Assembly: GCA_029948255.1 (NCBI GenBank)
Contig: JALIZF010001333.1
Span: 62,001 to 126,000 of the forward strand
DNA from: Telmatactis stephensoni
Taxonomy: Eukaryota; Cnidaria; Anthozoa; Actiniaria; Isophelliidae
DNA length: 64,000 bases
Direction of reading: 5' to 3'
Below are positions 1-14,100 of the stretch, in pieces. The notes beneath the pieces are model-generated. The model was not told where the DNA came from. It searched no databases and saw only the letters and a program-made list of their open reading frames with translations. Each line of letters starts with the position of its first letter. Position 1 is the first letter of the stretch. The translations under genes were made by a program, and so were the position numbers.

Positions 1-343
1 TAAAAGCGTAAGTGTTTCCATTTGACTTTTAATTGTGTTTTCTCGATCATTCCTTTTTGATTTGCTTCATTTTCAACATCTAGTAATATATAATTTATAT
101 ATATTTATATAATATAATATATATTTATAATACATTTGTTTCAAATTTCAGACTTTGCTACAACTTTTGTTTGGACATTTAACTATTCGTATTTTTCCTT
201 GAATAAGTAGGCAAATATCGATCTGATCCATCAACTTGACACCTTAAAATCTCCTGTCCCCTGTCATATTAATTCGTCTTTGTTGATGTATTATATATCT
301 TAAACGTCATTGTGAGAGAAGTAAGCTCTTTGTCAATATCTCC

Positions 344-368
344 ACTAGTAACTTTTAAAGTTACTAGT
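344..368. repeat. Short near-perfect palindrome
   Basis: ACTAGTAACTT and AAGTTACTAGT arms meet around a TTTAAA-like centre. Function unknown. Confidence 0.6.
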
Positions 369-714
369 ACGTGACTTACTATTTCTAATATAGCAATTAT
401 TTCTAAATAATATATGGATCGTATGGTGCAATTAGAATTTAATCAAACAATATATTTGTACCAGAAGTTAACAAACAGATGATAATTTTCACTTTCAGTT
501 TCAATTTTGCATATCAACAGTTTCCTGTTGAAAATTAGCCACGCGAAACGACCGAAATTCAATTTGATATAATTAATGCACAGCGAATAATAACATTGGT
601 CGTCAGCAGCTGGATGTTCAATGACCGTTTCCACACTAGACGGTAGACAAATCGTTAGGACTGGAAAATCGTTTGACGATTTTTTCGTCTTAGGACGTCC
701 TAATCTGAGTATCG

Positions 715-905
715 TGCCCTCGGGGGGTGGTCGAAGGTGAAGGGGGAAGGAGGGGAGAGGGCTGAGGAGGGATGGTGGGGGGAGGGGAGAGGACTGGGGA
801 GGGTGAGGGAGGGGAGAGGGCTGGGCAGGGAGGGTGGGGGAGCGGGGAGGGCTGGGGAGGGAGGGAGGGGGGGGGGGCGGGAGGGCGGTGAAGGAAGGAA
901 GGCCC
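715..905 (+). repeat. G-rich purine tract (GGGGAGGGAG-type minisatellite)
   Basis: Nearly pure G/A for about 180 bases with many runs of three or more G, including a run of about ten. Has the sequence requirements for G-quadruplexes. Overlapping proline- or glycine-rich ORFs on both strands are composition artefacts. Confidence 0.85.
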
Positions 906-1061
906 TCCATCCTTTGCTGAATGTAGGGGTAATCTGGGACAGCTCACAATCTACTCAAGGTAGAATAAGTGAAATACTCGATTAATAGATTGAAGAAATA
1001 CGTGTCACGCGTCACGTTACTGATGGATTTCAGTACTATTCACACTCAACCTCCAGATCAT

Positions 1062-1135
1062 GAGTTTCAAGTAGCTCAATGGTAGAGCATCTGTCTGGAG
1101 AATCGGAAAGTCGTGGGTTTTCAAACCTGGGGCTC
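1062..1135 (+). repeat. tRNA-derived sequence (SINE head or tRNA pseudogene)
   Basis: A-box-like TAGCTCAATGGTAGAGC is followed about 40 bases on by a B-box-like GGGTTTTCAAACC with one extra T. No matching acceptor stem is visible, so it is not called an intact tRNA. Confidence 0.55.
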
Positions 1136-2092
1136 GGAAGGTTTCTGAGTGGTGGTGTGTTTTTAACGCGAGGTTATTTCTACTTTAAGGTGGTGTTACA
1201 CTAAGTTAACGGAGTGCAACATTGTTGCGTTTAAAGTTGGAATCGTGTAACTGACATGGCACGGGGCTACGATTTTTAGCGCACATTGTTACGGAAACAC
1301 GCTGCAGGTTGTTACAGGAGCTTCAAAACCTCACAACATTGTCGCCACCATTTTCTCCCTGTCGCGCGCGTCATATAAGGTACAAAATGTTGCGAAACAA
1401 TGTTGCGCCAAAAGTTGTCCATTGTAACATCTTTAGTCGGGATAGACCAAACTCGCTGCTAAATCATATTCTGCATTTTCAGCCTTGTTTCTTATTATTG
1501 CTATCGGTTACCGTTGAGCTCACTAGGGGGTACAGTATATACCATGCGTTCTATTGTCTGCTCTTGTTATTACTGCTTCATCGATTGCTAATCATTCTTG
1601 AAAAGCATACGAGTGAATCCCTCTGGAGTACTTTTAAGGCAGGTCAGTAACTTCGTTTACCCCTATTCTGCCAAGTGCCTATAGCTGCAATAGCCTTTAT
1701 TCACACCATTCAACTCTCTACTTTCGACCACCCATTCCCTCGTTCTCATCATATGTTTGTTATTGAGGTCGTTCGTGCATGTTATGATGCTTAACATTGA
1801 TTTAACACACGTCATTGCAAACTTCGGGACGTCTTCTCATTGAAATATTTAAGTTTAATGCTGGGTAAATCAGTCGAATGGAAAAAAATTTGGAATCTCC
1901 GTGATCTCATGTCGCGACCTGACATCCAGTTGTCAAGTAAGTTCGAGCGACCGCGTGTAATCAACCTTCGAGTCATGATCAGAGGATGTTTACTAATGAA
2001 AATTTGATCAAAAACAATCGATGAAAATTTCTGCAATGCTGTATATAGCATTGCATGTAATTCAGTAACTGCAATTTTAGTATTGTCGCCAA

Positions 2093-2254
2093 TAGAGCAA
2101 TGATCTTTGAGTGTGAAACGGAATGCGCCATGCTGTGACCATGCATGTGATCGTGATTGCCGTAATGTCTATAAAAATAAGACATTCCTGCCGTAGCCGT
2201 GCCGTGCCGTGATCATGCCGTTTTCACGTATGGTCATATACGAAGTCAGTTCTA
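2093..2254. repeat. GAGCAG-ended palindromic MITE, copy 1 (diverged)
   Basis: Starts TAGAGCA, has GAGTGTGAAACGG at one end and the complementary CCGTTTTCAC at the other, with repeated GCCGTGCCGTG inside. Same family as 7283, 14341, 18261, 18412, 46503 and 58893. Confidence 0.6.
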
Positions 2255-2607
2255 TTCGCCTACGTTAATTATAGAATTAGCAACAACGGCAAGCCGTCTG
2301 TACGTTCGTCCGTGCGTTTGTTCGCTAGCTCGTTCATTCGTTCGTCCGTTCGTTCTCCGGTTTCCCAAGAAACGAGGTCAAATTTTCTCTTGATCCTATT
2401 CAAAATGAGGGTATGGCGTTTCCAGTATCTATTGCCTGGTCTAAAATTGTACCCATAGCCATAATGTCGAAACAACATTGAACTAGACTAGAAAGTAAAT
2501 GCGAGTTTGCTTTGTCAGCGACACTAACGTACGATTTAAGTACACTTCATGCAGTACAGCGCGTTATCAGTCAGTAAAGTGTTCGTCCACACTAGTTCGG
2601 ATTAGCC

Positions 2608-2936
2608 CTTACAGAGGCGTAACCCCAGGGGAGTGGGGGTACTACCTTACAAAAGTGGTAGGGGTGCTCGACGGACCTTTTAGGGTCGAAAATATGACCC
2701 GCTCGTACCTTTTAGGTTTTCCGGTTCATAGCGTACCTTTTGAGGTCAGGATAACGAAAATTACATAAAGATTGAAACGATCTCACATACGAATATTCTT
2801 TATTAATAGTGTGGTCGTACCTTTTAGGGTATAAAATCGGCATCTCCGATAATTTATGCGTACCTTTTAGGGTTGTTTTCAAAACCCCCCGTCGAGCACC
2901 CCTACCACTTTTGTAAGGGAGTCCCCCCGGGGGCCT
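2608..2936 (-). repeat. GTACC-motif MITE, diverged copy
   Basis: C/G-rich ends, matching inner arms (GTGGTAGGGGTGCTCGACGG against its complement near 2890) and five copies of a motif close to TACCTTTTAGGG. Imperfect flanking repeat ending TAACC. Confidence 0.7.
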
Positions 2937-4876
2937 AACCACACGCGTGGATGATAAATATGGGCACTTCTCTAAAAAAACATTATGCCTCTCATACTTC
3001 GAGAAACACGGTTCTGAAGGTTCCTTGATTTTGCCAACTAAGTTTTTCAAAGTTTGACAGCGAAACAAACCACTGTAAGTCCGGATTTTTTTGAAGATGT
3101 AAAGCTTTGTTTTAACAGGAATCCAGAAATTCGCATTTTGCGCGTCATAGACCAACACGGGAAAACATGCTGAAAGTCGCCTAATTTTTCACAGAAAAGT
3201 TTTGACCTAGTTTTGGTGATTTGCATCGTGTTTTCAATCTCACCTCGACGAGTCGACCAACAGTCGTCCGTTTGGCTTCTCGACCGAACAGCATTATGGG
3301 TAATTATGCAAATTTTCGACAGCGTTTCCCCTAGATTTTCTGGTTTAGATCTTTTTTAGAAGTGCCGAGCCATCCTTGCCTACAGACAAAATATTGCTCC
3401 GATTGCATTCTTTAGAGGTCAAAAGTCGGCCAAATTGCCTTGACAGGTTTGGAATCCACCACAGGACCGCCAGGGAGGCTACTCAGTCAACTCCATCGAC
3501 GTCATTTTGAAAACTGACAAACTGCTTTTGCGCCGTCTTCGTAAAATCGTTTCCCACTTCTGAATTCATCCAGAAGAGTGCCTCTTGCTTATTGATGCAA
3601 GCCTAGAGCAACAAGCCCTTATAGACCGAATTCAGGGCACGCTGTTCACTTACCTAATTAAGGAACGGCCAAGAATTCAACAAGCGTCACCGGAAGTGGC
3701 AAGCCTTCAGTGTTTTGAAACAGCAACAGTTTCCTTGACAACGCCTTATTTGGAGGCAGAATGATTTTTAGTTCGCTTTCCTTTGAAAAAAGTGCCAAAA
3801 TAAACAAGCATACTTTCCGTAAGGGTTTAATTTAAATAAAAGCAATTTTTTTCTACGGTTTTCTGACCAAATTAAAACGTCGATTTTCTTTGTTCTTTAA
3901 CGGAATAAAATAGAACGTTTTCATGCGTTTTCATGTTTATAGGGATTGGTATCGACATAGTGAGACAAAAAAACCTAAAACGTAAAAGAAAACTTTTTTG
4001 GCTGCTAGGGAAGCGTGTCTCTGGGAGACAAGGCTACCAAGAGAAGAATCTTATGTTTGAATTGCAAAGTCAATTTTTTCAATTTTTTTTGACGGATTGA
4101 AACCAAAGAGTTGGTCTGTTATCGTCATTTTATATTGGTCTTGTCATTTATACATCGCTCCTTGCATGATTTAGTACTGATAGGTAAGTTATTTGTGATT
4201 AATAGTAGTCTAACTAATAGCTGTACAATTCGCCTTTTGTTTTTCTTCACTCTTTTTAATCTATGTAGTTACTTTAAAAATGGCTACCAGGCTGATCACA
4301 ATTCAGCATAATATGATAAGTGCACATTATTTATGTTAGTCTTTATTTTTGTAGTTTATCAGTTATGAATTGGCACTGTACTTGTTTAACATAATTTAGT
4401 ACAAAGTTTGGTCAGCGAATGTACGTTGTACAAGGATGGTTAGAACTCTAGTGATTCGACAAGGCGGGAAAATTAAGGTCCAGGTGAACGATGTTTTGTT
4501 ATTTTGAGTATATATTCTATACTAAATATAAAACATATATAGTTCTCACGATAATTTGCCGACCCGATGACAACAATTGTACTTTAGCGTGCAACTAAGT
4601 AGTACTACTAAATATCTTTTTATGCTAAGTCCATTGTCTTATTAAGTAGAGTAATTTTATTTAACGCATTCGTGCGGCAAGCACCTCTGATCTCCTGTAG
4701 ACAAATTGGCCTTTGTTCAAGGTTCTTCAAATATATAAATACAAAATGTTTTGTACACCACTTTTTCAAACTGTGTTCCTATATATAACGGGAATAACGT
4801 CGATTGCTCTGTAATCTGCAATCTTGGTTTTCAGTGGGGATGGCTATATTGACTTCTTTCCACTTGTTTGGGTCAA

Positions 4877-5274
4877 GCCCGGGGGGGACTCCTATATATA
4901 AGAGGACGGGGATGCTCGTCGGAAATTTTGAAAATGACCCCTAAAAGGTACCTGAGTGGGAGTGGCAACAATTGATTTCTACCCCTAAAAGGTACCAATT
5001 CAAAAACAATAAAGAATTAAAGTAATGAAACACTTTGTTATCGATGTGCTTTGAAGATTCAATTCAGATCATCGAAATCGTCCCTTTCATGCTTATTTTA
5101 GGTAGTTTATTTACCCCAAAACAGTCCCTAAAAGGTACCATGTATGTCTCTGGTAGTCCACTTAAGTCTGAGACACCCTAAAAGGTACCAGATGGCAGAT
5201 ATTGACCCCTAAAAGGTACGACGAGCATCCCCGTCCATTTACGATCGGAGTCCCCCCCCCCCCCCCGGGGGGGC
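4877..5274 (+). repeat. GTACC-motif MITE, about 398 bp, young copy
   Basis: Ends in C/G homopolymer runs next to GGACTCC and its complement, with ATGCTCGTCG mirrored by CGACGAGCAT. Inside are five copies of CCCTAAAAGGTAC. Nearly identical along its length to 32525-32922. Confidence 0.85.
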
Positions 5275-7282
5275 CAAGTAACTGTACTTAGTGATAGATT
5301 TCAGCATTTGTTACAATAGGTGCAAGTCAAGAAGTCCTTCCAAAACCAGAATTGAATTTGATCTGAACTGACCAGTAACAGTTTCACGTATACCAGAGAG
5401 TATATTTAAAGCACTTGTAGAACAGATATATACTGAGGTACAATTTTAGAAAAACTGGGGGTCGTTTCTTGAAAGACCCGATAAAGTTTACGGGTGTTTC
5501 TCAAACCGCACGTAATGTTTAATTTCTATGATGTTAAAGGCAAGTTTGCGCATTCTCGTAATACTGATTTCACGACATCTTTGATCTTTCGTCCCGTGAC
5601 GAACTCTTGGCGAAAACGAACTCTTGGGCTTCCTGTGTCAATAGGAATGCAAATATTCGAGTGGGGAGGGTGGGGAGGGAGGGGAGGGAGGGATAAAAAC
5701 GGAAGTAGTTGTCTACTTCGATCCTCCTAATCCCTTCGTCCCAAGTCTTCTTCTGTTTATACAGTCCCAGTTTTTCCTCTCCTCTGTTACCACAGGATAC
5801 CCAATGTAAGGAGTAGTCTGCGATGGAGGCTATTCAAATCGAAAAACATAGTAGATAATTGTATAGCATTATACACTATAGAGCTTGAGAGCTTATGAGA
5901 CCAATCTCAGCTTGATACGTTTAATATTGAATTTTTAGCAATTTTATGGTGGTTTTCATAATTTTCACGTTCATTTTGCCGGAACGTTTATTACTGACGT
6001 ATTTTCATATTCCAGACGTGATTATTTCGAGCATTCATGCACAAAATATAGCATACATATGCATAAAACAATTTTGACTTGTGCGCCCAGAAGCCATTTC
6101 AGTCCATGTTTGTGCAATTGCTATTTAGTGAGTATTAGTTGACAAAGGACAAAGGAAACAATGAATTTAGAGTCTGATACTAACTATTAGCTTGGCAACT
6201 TTTTCACGGATTAAATATAAACTGAGACCACCCACTTATTAAACCTGTTTCATAAATCTTTACTGACAATTATTCTATTGTTTTATAACTACTGTCGTTT
6301 CCTGTACAATTGTCTTCTGCCATTCAACTGGTCATTCAAATTCAATTCTTGCATTGAATTCCCAAGCTAAGCCGTTTATGTACGTAGCGATGTTCGAACT
6401 GTTGGAGATAGGAAGAACATGTATTCTACCTGTACATGTTTTGTGTGGTTAGTAAGCTCACTACCGTTCGATACGGTAAGTTTTGATTTGTTGCTAGTCA
6501 GTATACACTCGGTATATGGTGGATCGATTCTCTGCAATTGTAATATTATTTACGTGTTTTACGGTCTCCGTGACGTGCCAAAGCTTTTAGATTCGTTAAG
6601 AGTGCTTTTATTTAACCCGCGAAAAAGTTGACAAACTAATATTATACCCATTATTCTTTTATGTCAGTTTATTAAGTTGTAATCTTTATTTCAGATGTTA
6701 AACTGATAAACTGATAGTTACATAACAAATACTAGTGAATTGATCAACATAACCAATAAGCCGTTTTGAATATTACATAGTATTGCATGGTCAATTACAC
6801 GACCATTAAGCAGTCAAAATGAAGAGTTTAAATAAAATATTAAGAGATTATGGCTGCCAACAAATAACTGAAAAAGCCACATATTACTTAAACCGACATC
6901 GATTTCAGTCTACAAGTACTTGAGCGGTGACAACAAGTAATATCGATGATGTTCAATTAAAAAAACATGAGTCTAGAAAGAAATCCAAGCAGAAAAACTA
7001 AAGTACTTGTTAAATCCGTACCATTATCCCCGAAACCATACATTTGTGTAATCGAAATCGAAATCGAAAACTGACAACTTGTCAGTATAAGAATATTGAT
7101 AGGAACTTTATATATCTTTATTTGTTTGGCTTCGTCCAACATATCTAGTGGACCAACTCGATGTTGAATGTTGTCTTCAGCCTTTTTTGAAAGAGCCTTA
7201 AAACTCTTCAGTCGAAAAAATTTTGGGTTACAATGTTCAAAACGGTCTGACCTTTCGCCTCTGTGCATTTACAAATAAAAAC

Positions 7283-7437
7283 TATAGATTTTGTATGACT
7301 GTGAAAACGGCACGGTCACTGTACGGTAAGGTTACAGCTTACTGCAGGAATCTCGAATATTCTTATAGACATTACGGCACTGACACGGTCACGGTACGGC
7401 GCGGTAAGTTTCCCACTCATACCAAACCGCTCTAATA
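7283..7437. repeat. GAGCAG-ended palindromic MITE, copy 2
   Basis: Ends TTGTATGACTGTGAAAACGG and its near-complement TTTCCCACTCATACC; interior repeats of CACGGTCACGGTACGG around a TTATAGACATTACGG centre. Confidence 0.7.
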
Positions 7438-10400
7438 CTAGTTGTCTAGTAAGTTGTAATCATTGCAAAATATGTTTTGAAAAAAAAACCTCGGCTTTCT
7501 TTCCAGTGATTTAATTATCATTGCATTGTTCATCAGCGTCAAAAAGCTGAGTTTTGAAAATGTTGACTCTTCTCAAAATAGAGAAAAAGATACTAAAAGA
7601 ATTGTCATCACTTGGCATTGAATTCCTGAATTCGAAACAAGGAATGAAATATTTAGATTCTGTTCTGACACAAACTCTTGTTTTGTGGTTTCTTGGTTTA
7701 GTCTATTGTCACGCAGTAAAAATCACTGCGTGTACTTTGATTTTGACTTGTTTAGATTACAAGTGCTCGACGACAAAGAAGCTAACCTTAAGGTGGCTCG
7801 ATACAGTTTTTTATATTATTGGCCACGCTTCCGTTTTTCATTCCACGAATTGAACAACTTACTCTTGACCAACCAAAACGGTTTTTACACTAGTTATTGG
7901 ACATAAATCAAAGTATATATTTTTGTCTATTTCACTTCGATTTGTGTTGCCATAGCGACATAAACATAGATGGCTGAAATCAATTTTTCTAAAATGTCTT
8001 CGAACTCAAGCAGCTCCGGCTAGACAAGGGACTACATGGGCAATAAACTACACACTAAGACCAAGAAAAAAATTAAGGCTGAATTCAAACAAATTTACCT
8101 AGCCGTTTGTGCAGTTTGTGCACCAGTTAACATGCGTTCGCTTGCTGCAATAATCACGGAACACGCGGGCAACACGCACCTTACGTAAACTGAGGGTGCG
8201 TTTACGTTGCCTGACGACTTTCATTTTCGGGTACAAGTGAATGATGACATTTAGGTCTTGTGATTGTTATCACGCAATGAAGACACGATACCGGTACTGA
8301 CACGCACTCTTAAAGTAATCCTTCAGTAATTGTTCTCGCTAGCAGTTAACAGCGTTGTGTGACACAAATCAAAGATTCTAGGCTTCTACAACTCGACCAA
8401 AAAACATCGAGCCCATCAAAATATCTGAATATAAGTGTACAGAATAACTCACAACACAATTTTCTAAAACATATGATAGAATAAACCTGATGGGATTCGA
8501 AATTAGATTTAGTTTGAATTTTTGTGATCTGTGCCGTAACATAACGGCGTAGCCAGGGTATTTGATCGATTTGGACCGAATATTCGTTGAGCATGACTTA
8601 GTCGTTAATAATCGGACTAAAAATGGCACTTTTCCGAGAGGGAACTAGGGCGAGTTTTGCAAAATTCGCTGTCTCTCGCGCTAATGTTTAGAAAAAAATT
8701 TCGATTAACTTTTTATAGTGTTTTTACTCGTAATTTCGCAAAGTCGTAACTCTTTGCTTTTTGACCTATGCGCAGAAAAGTACACGCCAAAAGGAATCAC
8801 ATTAAGAGCCGGACGCGCGGGGCAACTATTCTTGCAACCTTTTCTGCAATAGGAGGATCTTTGCTGACGTCAATGTTTACATTTTTCTTCATTAGCATAT
8901 GGTTAAAAAATCAATAAAATTACAAAATGAGTGCAAAACCTTTAAGAGCTTTTTAATCTAAGTAATATACGAAATTTTTAGCTCTTTGTATGCAATATTA
9001 TGCGAGATATAAGCGTCCAATTTGCTTTCAATTTTCTGGGTGGCAAAAGCGTTAATGAGACCATACATTCTCTGTAAAATTAATTTAGAGTTTTCAAAAC
9101 CACATCAAGCAAAGACTATTGCTTGTGTCAAGCTCAAATTTCCAAAGAAAGCTAATTTGGCCATGCCCTTTCAATATTCAGAGTTAATTTGGTGTTTATT
9201 TGGTTGAAAAGAGAAATGCCTATGTTAATGAGCAAAAATTGTAAACAAAGATCCGCCTATACTGGAGGCAACACAGAGTTTACACCGTGTGTTCAACCGT
9301 GCAACAGTTGAGCGCAACAATTGCAGGCTTGGGACCAAGCTCTACATCTATAACTTTTTTGCATCGTTGCGCGTAATTATTGCAAGGGTGAACAGACGGT
9401 GTAACATAACTGTGTTGCGCATGTGCGCAATGCTGTAGAAAAAGTCGCACCGTGCGTACGGGTCTTTACTGCAATTAAAAGTTGCAAGACGTCTCGGCGA
9501 ATGACGGCGCTTGAAGCGCCACTGCTGTACCAAGCTGAGAAACTTCGCATTCTTGAATGTTGGATTCTATAATCAATTTTAATCCTCCTCCCCTAATGAA
9601 CTGTATTCAGTTCTTCTTTCCCTAATAACGTTTATTCTCCGACAATTTCATAATAAGCTTTATTCTTCTTCTTCAACATTGCGTGCAATTTCTTTTCTTT
9701 GGGCATGCGTTGGTAGTAAATTAACCAGCGTGAGTTTTTGAATAGAATTGTTACCAAGAACTTGAAAGATTGAAGGCTGTATTAATGAATTTACCACCAA
9801 TAAAGGAATTAATTATCAAAGAATTATATTAAGCTCATTAACAGGTTCGTGAAGATGCCCAAAATAATATATAATTGGCAGGATGACAAAAATGACGGCA
9901 AATATTTCGAAGAAGTTTACTGTGAGCTAGGCTTGGATATTTTTCGAGCAATTAGACCTATCTATATATCGTTTCTGTAATCCGTACATACTGTATATTT
10001 ATTAGTTTATTCTGAAAACTAATGATAAATTAGTGATGCTGATAATCGAGCTGACCACATGGCAGTATAATTGCACGATATTCCATAGAACGTCTATTAA
10101 AGTTGTTAAGCCTGTCTGGAACTCAGATTTTTTTCAAGTCCATGATTTCTACTAGACAAGCTCACATTCATATTATTAAAACATCTTTTCGAATGATTTA
10201 CGATAAAAAAAACCTACAACATCGCGGCTCTCGTTGTCAGATTACTTCTTATCAAATTGTGGACGATTTTCTAACCAATGCAGTTAAAGGTGTTGCGAGA
10301 TAGTGTTAAATATCCAAACAAGTGGAACGAAATATATGTCTGTTTGGCGGCCGCAGAATAACCTAGAAGGCTAGCATAATCAAATTCAAAGCTTTTGTGA

Positions 10401-11133
10401 CTGCCTCCGCACTTTTGATGTATTTATATTTCATTAAGGTAATGTAAAACTAGAGTAACGAAAGTTTATAATTACATTGGAAGGAGTATTGTCTTCGTTT
10501 CACCATTTATGAATAGATCTGTTTGAAGTGGACCGCGAGTTCTTTTTTCTAACAAAATTGCTTTTTTACCAAACTTAAATTATTTTTTTCAAATCTTTCC
10601 ACTTTGCGGAATTCTCACTGCAAGCCTATGTGTATTAACAAGTGAAATCGGTCGTTATGAGTGGAGCGAGGAGTGGTCAGAAGAGAACTAGTTAAATAAT
10701 TGATGTTTTTTTGACATTAATAAATGCAAGCAATTTCCAGGGCTACAAAGGCTATTCAACAGCAGGTAAAAGACTTCGAACATGATCCTTAAAAGCCTTC
10801 AGGCGTATTATACATTTTTTAAAGTTAAAGCCACTCAGTCTAGATAAAATATTTTCCACCACTTTTAAAGACCCTCTCTGTTAGTAAGTCGTAGCTGCAA
10901 GGTAAGGAAGATGGAGGATAACAAATTTTGTTCCTATTTTTGTAACGAAAAAGCACTCTACACTTGGCTCGGTGATTTGTTTACATCTTGTTCATAAATC
11001 GACTGGACTTGTCGAACAGAGTTCACAGTTTAATATTAGTAGTTTAAATGATTATTAATATGTTACAACTGTATGTCTTATTGGGAAACTTTTGTTTTAT
11101 ATCTTTAGAGGAAATTTGTCAGAGTCATCAGAC

Positions 11134-14100
11134 ATGTTTGCAACACAGACAACTTTTGGAATGGTGATGTTCGTGATATCTTTGGTGGAATTAAGGCAAG
11201 TTTATCAATCTTAAAAAAGAACTTTAAAAATAATCTTGGTTAACTTATTTGTATTGGAATAAATAATACTTCTGCAGAAATCATCTGTCAAGCAACCTTA
11301 ACGAACACGTCTGAATACACGCACTAAAACAAAGTGTTTGACGGCAGCAAGCAGAGTTATTGATATGCAAAAACAATTGGCCATTTTCTCTATTGACGCA
11401 AATTTGTATGGAAAACCCCATGTCTAAACAAAAGAAATTCAAATTATTTTCTCTTTAAAATGGATTTCTTAATTTTTGGGCGTTTGAAATTTGACAATTT
11501 TGACATACCAAACAATCCAACTTGGACTACCCTTCAAAGCAAATTGAGAACTGGCCAGAAAGCCATAGTTGAAAAATAATGCATGGCATTATGCGATTTC
11601 ACAGTCTATAGTTTTAATAAAGAATATAATTAAGCGTTAGTTTTAAACCTTTTCGTTTGTATTCCGGCATCTTCGTAGGTGGTCTACGAATATGTGGGAA
11701 CATTTTCTTTAAACATCACGTTGAAATGTAGCGTTGAAAGGAATTTTACATTATGTCCTTCGTTCAAACAAAGCATTGAACTTGGATTTTAAACTGTTGT
11801 TCAATAAATTTAGTTTACAAGCTAAAAATGTTTTCATTTTCTATTCATTTCTGTACACCTGAAAAACTTGAATTGTTGAAGGTGAGTATTAGACTATTTG
11901 TTATGGTTACTGATATATATCAGTAGAATCCAGTTAATACATTTATAATTGAAATTATATGGTTTCTTATTTGAACTGGTATGAGATATTTCAGACTTGT
12001 CAACGAAAGCTTTTGATTAGCCTTTCAGCTAGTAATCACAGTTTATTTTAACAAGTGCTGTATTAACAAATGCATATCAACTTAGGTAAGCATCGCGAAA
12101 TCGTATTACGCATTATCGGTAGTTGGTAATTTTGAATTTTAGTTTATTAAAAAACTTGGATTATGTGAGTTTATCCATCGCGTGAATGCGATCTAAAACC
12201 ACATCTTAGAGTGTTTTGTTCAGTTGTCAAGAGAAAATCTATGCTCTTAAAATTTTGACGCTTTTAGTCATATATTTGTGCTTTTTACTTCCTTAATTTG
12301 CATCAGACATTTTCATTTTTTAGCTAGACAAATTTTTCTACAAGTTTGAAAAACAGAGTATTATCCTAAATTGAAGCAGATGATGTTTAAATCTAAGCAA
12401 TTCAACGACTTAACGCAAAAAAGAACCAAAAACAAAACAAAACAACAACAACAAAACAACAACACACACAAACAAAAAACAAAACAAAAAGCCCAAACAA
12501 ACAAACAAACCAAACCAAAAACAAACAAACAAACAAACAAAAATCCCACTAAATTGAGATTTTTTCTATCTAATTGAAACAAATTGTTTCATCCAACGTA
12601 CTTAACGTCAAAACCACCAAGATTAGATTTTGTTATTTTAAAGGTTATCGCTGGTTTTGGGGGTTAGACGTTTAGCTTTGCTTGTAAACAATGCAAGACA
12701 TTAAAACACGAACTAAATATCTATTGGGGCTTCTCCGTGGAAACTACAGAGTATTAATCTTCAGGTCTTTAGTTTATATACAAACCAGCCGGACTAACAA
12801 CTGGTGCAAAGTTTAACTTTCCGTTAACGTCAAAAACAGAGATTTTTTTACAAGAGATAAGGGATAAGGGTTTTCAAAACAAATCATACAGTAGAGATTA
12901 ATATTGTCGGTTTTATCTGATATGAAAACCAGCAAATGTTTGGCGGCAGTAAGTGGAACAAACTGTGTGACATTTGAAACCGCGGCTCTTCAACAGCAGC
13001 AACCACAACAACCGAATAGTATTGGAATGAGTTTATTGGCCATGTTATTCTTAAACCAAATTCTATTATATTCTTAAAATGTTCGTGAGTTTAATCCTTA
13101 GATGATTTCATTAAAAATAAAAAATAAAAAAAATCCAGGTATGTGTTAAATAAAGCCGTCTTGTTTGTAGTTTATCGGTAAAAAATAGTTTTGGAATGAG
13201 TTTATTGGCCATGTTATTCTTAAATCAAATTTTAGTATAGTTTTGAAATTTTCGCGTAAGCTTAATCATTAGATTATTTCATCAAAAAAATATTATCCAA
13301 GTATTAAATCAGCAACGAAAATTAGTAAAAAGAACGGAATATTATTGTTAATGTTGTGAATGAAGTCTTACTGGGCTTCGTTCGTTTGTTCACTGACGAC
13401 CGAGTAGGAATTTAATGTGTGACCATTTCTAACAGTTTAAAAATGATTTCCAGTTGATATCGTTCGCTGTTGGTTCCTTATCATGCGGGCAAACCTACGA
13501 TATGTTTGGGTGTTACCTAATGAACTTGTTATTCATTGGATAAGCATTTATCCATCCTCTGTGTTACCGGAACTTTGAGTAAATTAACCTCATGCAGTGT
13601 AACTGCTATAAATAATAGATCTCTTGTTAAATCTCTTTTTTACCGCGCATAATAAAGGCCTGTTTTTGCTGGCTGATTTTTTAACTTAACCATTGAACCT
13701 GCTTCTCGATCTCAAAGGAAAAGTCACAAATTGTTTGAGATATGGGGGTTTCGAGATAACTGGTAGTAATTATCTCGTGTAAACCTCATGAATATAATTA
13801 TATAGATATTTTATATGTTCACATGTGAAAAAGCGCTGTACGCGATGCTGATTGGACGTTTCATAGCTAGTTTTCACCTGTGAGAAATATAATAACCAAT
13901 CAGAATTAAAAACCAATCAGGGAACGAGAAAAACACTTCGTTGGCTTTCCCGGAGAAGAAGTAACAGTTTACAAAATATTGTTGCTCATGAAGGCGGACT
14001 GTTTTGGACTGCAAATTTCCTTTCTCGGGTACTTACTTTTATTCTTCTGATGTCCAGGGTTATAATTGAGTTGAAAAATATGTTTATGGTATACTTGTAA

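Larger units (their letters stand above)
1..11133. other. No protein gene found upstream of gene A; repeats and unassigned AT-rich DNA
   Basis: Open frames here are short, lack splice-supported homology and mostly fall in repeats. The stretch holds a G-rich purine tract, a tRNA-like sequence, two GTACC-motif elements and two copies of a GAGCAG-ended palindromic element (listed separately). It may contain 5' UTR exons or the promoter of gene A, since exon 1 follows an acceptor-like TTTATATCTTTAG at 11098-11109. Confidence 0.5.

Noticed and set aside
443..985. Proline-, glycine- and arginine-rich ORFs on both strands
   Set aside because: Open only because of the G/A-rich tract; composition artefact with no splice or domain support.
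1062..1135. Functional tRNA gene
   Set aside because: A- and B-box-like parts are present, but the acceptor and anticodon stems do not pair and the T loop has an extra base.
6419..6475. ATG with hydrophobic codons and a GTAAGT donor as exon 1 of gene A
   Set aside because: Ends in phase 0, whereas exon 2 needs phase 2.
12361..12582. Overlapping ORFs on both strands in the AAAC repeat
   Set aside because: Simple-repeat translation.
13988..14028. Alternative signal exon for gene A (MKADCFGLQISFL, donor GTACTT, phase 2)
   Set aside because: Phase fits, but the hydrophobic stretch is too short and the donor weak; the exon at 11134 gives a better signal peptide and aligns with gene B.
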